From NCBI GenBank assembly GCA_963580285.1, contig OY757010.1:64440406-64504405 (forward strand): 64,000 nucleotides of DNA, read 5' to 3'. Made by a program: the position numbers and the translations under genes. Origin of the DNA: Lucinisca nassula (Eukaryota > Mollusca > Bivalvia > Lucinida > Lucinidae). The stretch's first letter is position 1, and each line of letters begins with the position of its first letter. This document shows positions 10,916 to 22,900 of this stretch, one piece after another. The notes under the pieces are model-generated. The model saw nothing but the letters and a program-made list of their open reading frames with translations. It was not told the DNA's origin and did no database searches.

Positions 10916-13900
10916 GTAAGAATCTTCCCAATGTCTTGTTTGTTTGTTTGTTTTGTTTGAGAGTTTAACGGCCCAGTCAACACTATTTTAGTTCATTTTG
11001 GAGCCGGTCAGTTTACCTATCCACACTTTTCCTGGGCAGGCTTATACGTAAGCAGTTAACCAGTACAGTGCACATTCTTTCGCCAGAAACTGACAACGGC
11101 CCTTCTTGAATCAGCGGAAGGGAGAAAATGACCGTAGAGAAGATTTCATGATCAATTTCCACGAAAGAATGTTGCCGACCCCGGCGGGAATCGAACCCAC
11201 GTCCTCCTGATCACCAGTCAGACACGCATCCGACTGAGCCACCGAGGCCGGCCTTCCCAATGTCGAGAAGTTGATCGCGATGAGAAGTCCATTACGTAAA
11301 CATGCCTATACAAATACATTATAACCTTTATCGCCGAAAAACTGAAAATTTTAAGAAGAAAAATTGTGATATCTTTCTTATTTCTACTCTAAATATAGAG
11401 TGTGGGTACTCATTAAAACCGCCGGATCGAGGCGGTCCTAACAGGTACCCACTATCTCTATTTTTGAGCAGAAATTAGAAAAATAAGGTTTACCCCTGTA
11501 AAATTCCAGTTTTACTATATAAAAGTGGGGTTCAAAGGGGTAAAAATTATATAGGCGTGTTTTCATGATACAGTTCAGGCTTTTGTGGGTGTTGTGCAAG
11601 AAAAAGACTCTGTTATGGTGTTATCTTGTTGATAGGCGTTTGTAACATCCCCCCCAGGCGATCGTATTGAGCCGAACCTCGGCATAACCTCGGTTCCGCT
11701 CAACACGAACATACATCTAGTTGGAAAGACCAGTCTACAACAAAAAACCACTTTCGTATTCTCACCACACACCCTGTTAGTATAGTCAATTTACAATGCA
11801 CATATTATGTAGAAAAAGACCATTTTCAGCCATTCGTAGTTCGGTATAATCCATAGATTTTGCCAATAATTTTCTAACTGGGCCCCGTCAAGCGATTTTG
11901 GTATTTACCGCCTACGCGAGCAGCAAAGGTTCAGGCGAGCCTGCGCGTCGGCGCAGTCTCGCCAGAACCTTCGCTGCTCGCTCATACAAGCAGTGAATCA
12001 AGAGGAACCTTCAGACAGAAAGCTATATCCATGGCCCCTCTGAATGGCTTGGCATGCGCAGTTAAAATTTGTCATGACGGAATGCTCGAAGACACAAATT
12101 CGCTTGGCGGGGCTCAATTGTTTTCTATTGAAGATTATTTCACTTATTTCGATCATTAATCTAGAGGTTGGCGCGAAAACCGTTGTACCTGGAAAAATAT
12201 AAACAGTTAAGGCCCTGGTCAAACAAGGCGCTATGTGTTGTATGATCTGGACCTGCAGTGTAAATGTGTTGTCGTATAAAATGAGTAATTGGTGTTTTGA
12301 TAGTAAGTTACCTACTTACGCGTGCGATGGACCATAGTCAAAGAGTGCAAAGGCCTATCCAACGCCGTAGAATGTGTCGTCTATTCTGGACATTCTGCAA
12401 TGTTTGCTTTAAATGCTTGCTGTTTTCGAAACCTACAATGAAGGAATATTGCCAATATAGGCGCAACCTTAACGGTACGCTCGTAAATGTCCAAGTGTCA
12501 ATATGTGCCGCTGAACGCTATTATATTGCAAATAAAATGTTTTGAAAGGTCGATTAATGTTTATTGAACATTACGTCACACGGACCGATCCATCTGTTAC
12601 CGTTATATAGGGATGTTTGTTTGTTTGTTTGTTTGTTTGTTTGATGTATAACGTCCCCATCAACACTATATAGGTCATTTTGGAGACGTTGCTTCCAATT
12701 TTTTGGGATTTTTACCCGAAATTAAGACGAAAAGACATCTCAAGTATATATGGCGCCCCCGCCCATAGGGGCTTGAAGAAATATATGGGCTGCATGATGC
12801 TTCCACGCCGAGCTGAATCCGGCCCGCACACTAGTACTGGTAAACCGCTTAGAGGATCTAAGCCTGTCCAGGAACCGCGGTGCGAGGCGGACCGTCCATG
12901 CTAATAAACTCTATTGGTTTCATTGGGCGACAGGGCTTGAGATGTCATTTCATCTCATTGTCCGGTCGAAGTCCCACAAAATTGGAAGCACGTCCCCAAA
13001 ATGACCTTTACAGTGTTGACGGGGACGTAAAACCTCAAATCAAACAAACAAACAAACATCCCAATCCCTGTAGCCAAATGAAACCAATAGGGTTTATAAG
13101 CATGGACTGTCCGACTCGAACCGCTTTGCCTGGGCAGGCTTAGATCCACTAAGCGGTTTACCCGTAGATTCAGCTCTGCGTGGGTTATATAGGGATGACA
13201 ATGTTATTGGTAAAGGCAAACTTCTGAAGTAAATGCTGAAACTCATTCCTGTATCGATGACATATCAGAATAAATTACAGCAAAGATTTTGCGAAAAAAG
13301 CGAGTGGAAAGTCGGGCACCCTATATAACGGTATCTGATGGATCGGTCCGTTTGACGTAGTGTTCAGTAACTAGACGGATCCAAAGTTATGACATGTGAC
13401 TTTGTTTACATATTACTGCGCATGCGCCAATTACCTCCCCTGTAGAGTACCTCTTTTATCTCAGGGTTGGCAAAACATGACTGTTGCCGTATAGTGTCAA
13501 TGAGAATATCGTGTAATTAAACTCCTTTCTTAACCACAAAATTAACTGATCTTTGTCGCTTTGTGTTTTTAAGTATTAAATGATATAGAACCAGTCTCCT
13601 CTGACATTTTATCACACGTTTTGTTGCTAAAAAGCGTTATAAAACTACCCACCAACATACCAAAATATAGTCGATGCCCTTTATTTAATGAACGGAAATA
13701 AGATTAAAGCATGTTCATTTTCCATCCATTTTTTTTTTTCGAAAAAGAAGCAGTTTAATGTTCAAAATGGTTTGTTGCAAACAGTTTGGAAAGAACGACG
13801 ATCTAACAATAGTAATTACAGAAAACAATTCGTGCTACATCAACAATAGAGTATGGAACGGGAAGTTTTTTGCCCGCCAGGTAAAACGAGGCCAATGACC

Positions 13901-16900
13901 TTTGACCTTGTGTGAGGTAGGCCTTTGGATGTGTCTATGGGCATCGATCTTGTAATGTCTACACACTTTTCTAAAACGCCAGAAGCAACACCACAACTCT
14001 GTTTGCACATTGCTGAAATAGATTTTATCCAAAGAGCCTTCAAATAACTGTATAATATTGAATGATTAGGACCTAGAAACAATCTTGCTGACATCACTCG
14101 ATATCACATCAGGTGAAAAAGTCCGTGAAATGAACACCCATAACCCCATACTTTACATAGAGTATTTACGGGAGTATGTATTATTTTTCTTATTTCTGCA
14201 CCAAGACATAGGTTGTGGATACTCGTTAGAACCGCCACTAATGCGCCTAACTGCCTCATTCTAACGAGCAATCTATGTTGAATGCAGATGTTAGAAATGC
14301 GTTACAATTTTACGTAAACTATTAATTTTGTAATTTTCTACGTAACCTGGGAAGGTACATTTCTGTTCCAGTATCTAGCAGAACAGAAATTTAAACAATA
14401 AAATTAGAGTGGAAAAGAAAACGAGAATGTCGTTTAACTTATATAATATGACACATTTCTTGTTTTCTAGTCCACTCTGAAAAAGTAGCCTGGTATTTAA
14501 AACAATTAAATTGGAATGGAACAGAAAACAAAATAACCACATGTTTCTTGTTTTCCTTTCCACTCTGAAAATGTGGCGTGGAATTTTAGACAATAAAATT
14601 AGAATGGAACAGAAAACAAAAATATGACATATTTCTTCTTTTCTGTCCCACTCTGAAAAAGGAGAGTGGAATTTAAAACAATAAAATGAGAATGGAACAG
14701 AAAACAAAAATATGTTGTTTAAGCGACATATTTAGCTTAAGTCGTTGCCTGTTGTCCGTTGCCCGTCATTAACTTTACACATTTTCGACATCGTCTCCAG
14801 AACCGGAAGTCAGATTAAGCTGATACCTTGTGGGAGGCATCCTGGTGACATGGATATTCCGATTTGCTAAAATGGTTCCGTTCGGATTTCTCAGGAGGCT
14901 GCCATGGCGGCCATCTTAAAATTCTTCAAAAGACATCTCCACCCAAACCAAATTTCGAATTAAACTGACACTTAATGGGGGACATCGGGGTGACATGGAG
15001 ATTAAGATTTGCTAAATCGTTCCGTTCCTGTATCCAAGATGACCGCCATGGCAGCCATCTTGAAATTGTTCAAGAGAAGTCTCTTGAACCAATGATCGAA
15101 TGGAGCTGAAACTTGACAATAGGCATCGGGGTGACAATGTGATTCAGATTTGCTAAAATTGTTCCGTTCCAATATCCAAGCTGGCCGCCATGGCACCCAT
15201 CTTGAAATTCTTCAAACAACATCTCTTCCCAAACAAAGATCCAATTGAGCTGAAACGTGATGGACGGCATCAGGATAATATGGATAGTTAGATTTGCTAG
15301 CATTGCCATCTTGAAATTTTTCAAACGACATATCAAGCTGAAACTTGGTGGGAGGCATTGGGGCGACATAGAGATTCAGATTTGCTAAAATCATTCCATT
15401 CCGATTTCCTAGATGGCCGCCATGGTGGCCATCTTGAAATTCTTCAAACGACATCTCCTCTCAAACTAGAGATTTGATCCAGTTAAAACTTCATGGAAGG
15501 CATCGGGGCTTCAAACGACATCTCCTCTCAAACTAGAGATTTGATCAAATTAAAACTTCATGGAAGGCATCGGGGCTTCAAATGACAACTCCTCTCAAAC
15601 AAAAGATTTGATCAAGTTAAAACTTCATGGAAGGCATCGGGGCTTCAAACGAGATCTCCTCCCAAACTAGAGATTTGATCAAGTTAAAACTTCATGGAAG
15701 GCATCGGGGCTTCAAACGACATCTTCTCTCAAACTAGAGATTTGATAAAGTTAAAACTTCATGGAAGGCATCGGGGCTTCAAACGACATCTCCTCAAACT
15801 AGAGATTTGATCAAGTTGAAACTTCATGGAAGGCATCGGGGCGAACTGGCGATTCAAATTTGCTAAAACTGTTCCACTCCGGTATCAAAGATAGCCACTA
15901 TGGCGGCCATCTTGAAATTCTTCAAATGACATTTCTTTCCGGACCGAGGGTTGGATTAAGCTGAAACTTAATGGGAGGCATTGGGCGACATAGCGATTCA
16001 GATTTATCTAAATTGTTCTGTTCCGATACCCAAGATGGCTGCGCACAGGGGCCGTCTTGAAATTCTTCAAAATACATTTCCTCCCGAACCAGAGGTCATA
16101 TCAAGCTGACACTTCAGTGCAGATATTGGGGCGACATGGAAATTCGGATTTGCTAGAATCGTTCCATTCCGATATAAAATCCTTCAACCTAAGTCTCCTC
16201 CTGAAACAAAGGTCGAATGGAGCTGAAACTTGATTGGAGGAATCGAGACAACATGGAGATTCAGAATTGCTGAATTTATTCTGTTTTGTTATTTAAGATG
16301 GCTTCCATGTTGGCCAGCTTGAAAATCTTCAAACCACATCAAGTTGAGCCAAAACTTCATGGGAAGCATTGGGGTGACATGGAGATGCAGACTTCTTAGA
16401 ACCATTCTGTTCTGATATCTCCGATGGCTAACATGTCGGCCAGCTTGAAAATCTTCAAACAACATCTGTTACCGAATAGTCTGTTGCATTGAGTTGAAAT
16501 TGGTGGTTTGCAGTTAGGTGACATGGAGGTTGAGAAATGCTTTAATTGTTGTATTCTCATATCGCAGATGACGGTAATCTTGAAATTCTTCAAAGTACCC
16601 GTATAGTAATTGAATATAAGATTTACAGAAAGGGACAGCTCAGGTGTTGTCAGTATATGTCAAACTCGCTGAGTCCACAAGAAGATTCGCTAGTATGGCT
16701 TTTTTGCAAGCGGCCATAGCTTTGTGTTGCAGTTGTATTTGCTTGACTGGTTGACTTTGTTTTCTTATTTGATAACAAAATATGCCAAAGACAGTTGCAA
16801 ACGATAGCTCAGGCCTGCCAAACTATACACTTCCACTCTGCATCATCTCTTCCTGAATCCTAAATCAGAGAAAGCTGTTCAGAAACTTAATCAGACGCTT

Positions 16901-19900
16901 CAAAATTATTTAAACATGCAGATTCAGAATTGCGAAATGGCAATGTGATTTGATAGACAAACTGGACACCAGGTTGCAATCAGCCTCATCCAGGTGAGCG
17001 ATTCTGGCCCACTTGGGCCTCTAGTTCTTGTTTTCTGTTCCACTCTGAAAAACGTAGGTTGGAAAGGAAAACAAGAAATATGTCGTTTTAAAGACATATT
17101 TTGTTTTCTGTTCCATTCTAATTTTATTGTTTTAAATCCCACTCTTCTTTTTCAGAGTGCAAAGGAAAACAAGAACTATGTCGTTTATACGACATATTTT
17201 TGTTTTCTGTTCCATTCTAATTTTATTTTTTTTTTAAATTCCACGCAACTCTTTCAGAGTGGAACAGATAAAAAAAACATATCGTTTGAACGACATATTT
17301 TTGTTTTCTGTTCCATTCGGATTTTGTTTTAAATTTCACCCTCCTTTTTCAGAATGGAACAGAAAACAAGAAACATGTTTGAACGACATATTATATCGTT
17401 TCAACGACATATTTGTTGTTTTCTTTTCCACTCTAATACTATTGAACGACATATTTTTGTTTTCTGTTCCATTCGGATTTTGTTTAAAATTTCACCCTCC
17501 TTTTTCAGGATGGAACAGAAAACAAGAAACATGTTTGAACGACATATTATATCGTTTAAACGACGTATTTGTTGTTTTCTTTTCCACTCTAATACTATTG
17601 TTTTAATTTCTGTTCTGCTAGATACTGGAACAGAAATGTACCTTCCCAGGTCCCGCACATTCTTGGCTCCATGACTGGTGCCATCATCACGTGAACAAGT
17701 TCGTGAAATAAAGACCCCCTAAACCCCACTTTATATAGAGAAAACTGGGGTTTAAGGGGGTAAACATTGGTAGCCTATAGGACCGTCTCGATGAGGCGGT
17801 TCTAACGAGCACACAAAACCTATGTTTGTAGTATAAATAAGAAAAAAATATCACAAATTTTCATCAGAAAAATTGCATTTTTTGAGGTTTGATTGTTTGT
17901 TTGATCTGATGTTTAACGTCCCCGTCAACACTATAAAGGTCATTTTGGAGACGTTGCTTCCAATTTTGTGGGACTTTTACCCGACATTGAGATGAAATGA
18001 CACCTCAAGCCCTGTCGCCCAATGAAACCAATAGGGTTTATAAGCATATATACCGCATTGCCTGGGCAGGCTAAGATCCTCTAAGCGGTTTTAATTACCA
18101 GTACTCGTGTGAGGGTTGGTTTCAGCTCTGCGTGAAAGCATCATGCAGCCCATCTATTTCTTCAAGCCCCGATGGGCGGAGGTTTGAAAAATGTACTATA
18201 TCACACGGATGTGTTATCGTAATGTTATTTCAAACGGGAGTGTTTTCCTAATGTCAGCACGCATACTCACTATTGCGCCTTATAGACTGCGTGACAAGTA
18301 GTAAGAGTTACATTGCTGCAAAAGGCCAAACGTAGGGATGGGATCGGAGTAAAAACTAGCCCTCAGTACGTGACCTTACTTCCGTGTATCATTACAACAA
18401 ATAAGAGCTAAAATGAATCACTTTATTCTGGAGGTATATCACTAGAAAAAGTAACTTCTTAGGATTACATTAATTAAAGCTTTATAACTGATTAAAACTA
18501 GCAAAAGACAGAAAAGTTCATTTATTGTTACTTGTCCCGCTTCTTACTTTGGGAAGATTCTTGCGCAAGTAGGAATTCTCACTTTGCGCAACAAAGTGAG
18601 AATTCCTACTTTGCACAGGACCGAAATTGTATCTATTCTTACTTTGAGCAGAACATATACTATGGTATTCATTTCACGGATTTGTCAATATAATGCCTTT
18701 TTTCATGAAATTAAATGAATAAATGAATTTGTGTAGTTACTGTATTGTTGCATAAATTCCTGCATTATACACGGCCGACTTGAACGAAGTTGCAGGTAGT
18801 GCTTATAGTTTAACGGTCTATGCAACAATTTTAGGTCACATGGAGCCGGTCAGTTTATTTAACCACACTTTTCATTGGCATGTTTACATATAACGGATAA
18901 CCAGTACAGCGCACATTCGCCACAACAGCTCCCTTTCTTGAATCTGCCAAACGGGGCGAATGACTGTTGGAGAGATTTCATGATCAAACTTCAAGAATGT
19001 TTCCAGACTGGAATCGAATCCCCGACCTCCTGCTCAACAGTCATACGTTCATCAAATTGAGGAGCTGAGGCGGGGGCTACAACAGTTGTATATCATTACG
19101 CCAACACATCAGTGTAAAATAGTGCATTCTTTGATACCTCCAAAACGAGTTTTTGTCTGATAAGAAATTGTGATAATTATCTGAGCCCCGCCAAGCGAAT
19201 TTTGTGTCTTCGAGCATTCCGTCATGACAAATTTTAACTGCGCATGCCCAGCCATTCAGAGGGACCAGGGATATGGATTTCTGTCTGAAGGTTCCTCTTG
19301 ATTCACTGCTTGTATGAGGCAGCAGCGAAGGTTCTGGCGAGACTGCGCGGATGCGCAGGCTCGTCTGAACCTTCGCTGCTCGCATAGGCGATAAGTACAA
19401 AAATCGCTTGACGGGGCCCATCTTATTTATACTTTTAAACGTAGGTCGTGGCTATTTAGAACAGCTTCATTGAGACTGTTCTAACACCTACAGCCTACGT
19501 AATAAACAAGAAATAAGAAAATAAAAGTATACCCCTGGCAAACCCCTTTTTCTGAATATAAAGTTGGGTTTAGAGTGATATTCACTTTACGGACTAATTA
19601 TTTCTCTTTCAGGCCTTGGGAGATCGTTTGCTTTGACGCCATGCCCACTTCTACTGGGCTACTATTTCGACAAACGAAGAAGCTTGGCCTTTGGCCTTGC
19701 TTCGGCTGGTTTTAGTCTCGGGGGTTTCGCCCTCACGCCCGTCGTAGAGCTCATGTTTCAGAGCTACGGATTAACTGGAACTTTCATCGTGCTAAGCGGT
19801 TTAGCAACGCATACATTTGTCAGCGCATGCCTATTTAGACCTATAGAGCTTCAGCGACGGCTTTCAAATAAAAGGTTTGTAAGGTTTTTGTTTGTTTGAT

Positions 19901-22900
19901 TTGAAGTTTAACGGCCCGTCAACACTGTCATTTTTGAGACGTTGCTTCCATTTTTTTTTAGACTCTTAGCTGACACGGAGATTAAATTACATCTCAAGCC
20001 CTGTCGTCCAATGAAACCAATAGGGTTTATAAGCCTGGACGGTCCGACTCTCGCCGCTTTGCCTGGGCAGGCATGTTTGTATGGTGGAATCTCGAAAAAG
20101 TGAGAATCGGCCTAAGACTAAATGCTCTACATCATCAGTGATTGGTCCTTTTTGCAGCCATTATGAAAACACGCCTATACATTTAACGCTGAAAACAGAA
20201 AATTTTAAGATGAAAAATAATGACATTTTTTTCTTATTTCTGCTCAAAATGTAGATTCTGGGTACACGTTAGAACCGCCTCATTGAGGCGGTTCTAACGT
20301 GTACCCACAATCTATATTTTAGAGCAGAAATACGCAAAAATAAGTTTTCCCCTGTAAACCCGTTTTACTATATAAAATGCGGTTCAAGGGGGTCAGAATT
20401 ATATAGGCGTGATTTCGTGTTCATACAGTTTTTTTTAAATATAATTCTTATTTTTCCCAGAAAACACGATTTGGCATCTCATACAAATTATCTCCTACCT
20501 ATGGAGACAATTGGCAGGATATACCAAACCCTGTTTTCTGGGAAAATTAAGAAGGTAAGAGACAGTTTGCATGAGGATTCAAATAAAAATAAAAAATGAG
20601 TTCCTTTAAGAGCAATGAAAACATTCATAAGAAAGAAGATGGGTCATACTACGTAGTTTCGGCTAATAAAGCCTCATCAGTGACCCTGTAATAATCCGGC
20701 AAAGAAAGCCCGAGGAAACATACTGCAATTTTGCGAATTTCGAATAGGCAGTCGATTCAAAGACTGATATAAATCAAAATGGTGTCCAAATAATTAAAAA
20801 CCTGTCTAGAATATGAGTCTAAACCAATAATTTATTTCCGATTTCTCAGAATATTCTCGCTGATCTCAAAGGACCAAAAGTAAAATATAAATCCTGTTTT
20901 CTGGGGAAAATAAGAAATTATCAACATTTTTTTTTCGCCTGCTGAATTAGCCCCGAGAGTGGGAAAGGTTAATGGTGTTGACTGTTCCAGCTTTGACAAG
21001 TCCCTTCTATTCAAAAGCATTTACCAGATTACAAACAGTGTGGCGTTGATGAGATTGATCTACTCTGTATATGAATATCTGAATGCCCCTCCATCATGAA
21101 AAATGCCCATATATTTTGACTCCCTTAAACTCTACATTTATCGCTAAATCTGGGCTTTACAGGGGTATACAATATTTTTCTTATTTCCGCTTAAAAACAT
21201 AGATTATGGATTCTCGTAAGAACCGCTTCCCCGATCCACAATCTATGTTTTGAACAGAAATATAAAAATATTAGATTTTTTTTATCTGAAAAGTTTCCTC
21301 TTTTGTTGTGTAACATTCTCAATGTATTTAAATAGGCAGATTTTCGTAATGCATAGCTTCTGAATCATCGAGTGTTTTAGCACACCTGTCACATAGTGAC
21401 GAGGTGAGCTTTTGGGATCACTTTTTGTCCGTCGTGCGTGCGTCCGTAAACTTTTTCTTCAAACGACATCTCCTCCTAAGCTACTGATCAGATTTTGACA
21501 AAACTTCACAGGAATGATCCTTAGGTGGTCCCCTTTTAAAGTGGTTCAAATGGTTCCGGTCCGTTACACATCTGGGTCACATGAGCCAAAAATAGATTTT
21601 TTTTACTGCAAACTTCTGCTCTGAAACCGCATGGCCCAGGTCTTTGATATTTAGTATGAAGCTTCATCTAGTGGACCTCTAACAAAATTTTTCAAAATAT
21701 AGCCGTTGGGCCAAAAATGCCCCCGCCCAGGGGCCCTTAGGTTTTAAATTGACGTATATAGGGAAAATCTTAAAAAAGCTTCATCTCTGAAACCACAAAG
21801 CCCAGGTCTTTGATATTTTGGTGTGAAGCTTCATCTAGTGGGCTTCTATCAAGATTGTTCAAACTATAGCCGTGGGGCCAAAAGTGCCCCCGCCCCGGGG
21901 CCCTTTGGTTTTATATAGGGCTATATAGAGAAAATCTTTTAAAATCTTCTTCTCTTGAACCGCAAGGCGCAGGTCTTTGATATTTGGTGTGAAGCTTCAT
22001 CGAGTGGACCTCTATCAAGATTGTGACTTATATAGGGAAAATCCTTAAAAATCTTCTGCTCTGAAACAGCAAGGCCCAGGCCTTTGATATTTGGTGTGAT
22101 GCTTCATCCAGTGGCTAAAATGAGTATTAACATCAAGAATAGAAACAGGCGACGATTCAGAATATATCAACGCAGTTAATAATACAGGTCTATAAGATTA
22201 TTCGTTGCCTCTGAAGAAAATATGACAAATCATTTCGCCAATAACTTGACAACTAGTAACTACGACAATAACAAGGTATTCAATCATAATTATGACATCA
22301 ATCATAATTATGACATTGAAATACTTGTACATTTATCAAAACACTAGGAAAATACACACGCCTGATCTCATGAAAACACCCCTATACATTTTTACCCCCT
22401 TGAACCCCACTTTTATATTGTAAAAACTGGGGTTTACAGGGGTTAACCTTATTTTTCTAAGTTCTGCTCTAAAATAAAGATTGTGGGTACTCGTTAGAAC
22501 CGCCTCATTGAGTACACACAATCAATATTTTGAGCAGAAATAAGAAAAATATCACAATTTTTCTTCTGAAAATTTTCGTTTTTACGGTGGTAAAATTTAC
22601 AATGTATTTGAATAGGCGTGTTTCCGTAATGCAAAAGCGTATTTGTCAATGGCTCAAACAATCGCAAGTTTCAAAGTAGAAGTAAAACAAAGATCAGGAA
22701 TTGATACAATTAACTTACTCCACCCATAAAAGACACCAAAGGGAAAGAAATACAAACATTAAGCGACCAGACCATAATAGAAACCTAAACAAAGGAAGGC
22801 CATAAGGACAGTTACTTTCCCATAAAATGGCCATATGGCCATCCAAAGCCCGTGTCACGTCCTTCCTTGCAAAATCCCTTTTATAAGTAGAAACGTGAAG

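Larger units (their letters stand above)
12552..13370. mobile_element. TIR element split by nested SINEs
   Basis: Inverted repeats of about 50 bp: CGGACCGATCCATCTGTTAC with TATATAGGG on the left (12579-12612) and CCCTATATAACGGTATCTGA with GATCGGTCCG on the right (13320-13355). Without the SINEs (12616-13183) and one target duplication the element would be about 240 bp. Class unknown. Confidence 0.65.

Noticed and set aside
17259..17674. Open frames of 106-115 codons in the right arm of the foldback element
   Set aside because: They repeat the FVFCSIRILF-type peptide per subrepeat, and appear in several frames and both strands, as expected for a tandem array.
19875..19884. Exon b donor at 19879 (GTAAGG)
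   Set aside because: It would put the next exon out of frame with an early stop, while the GTTTGT donor at 19875 gives AG|A = Arg and full continuity.
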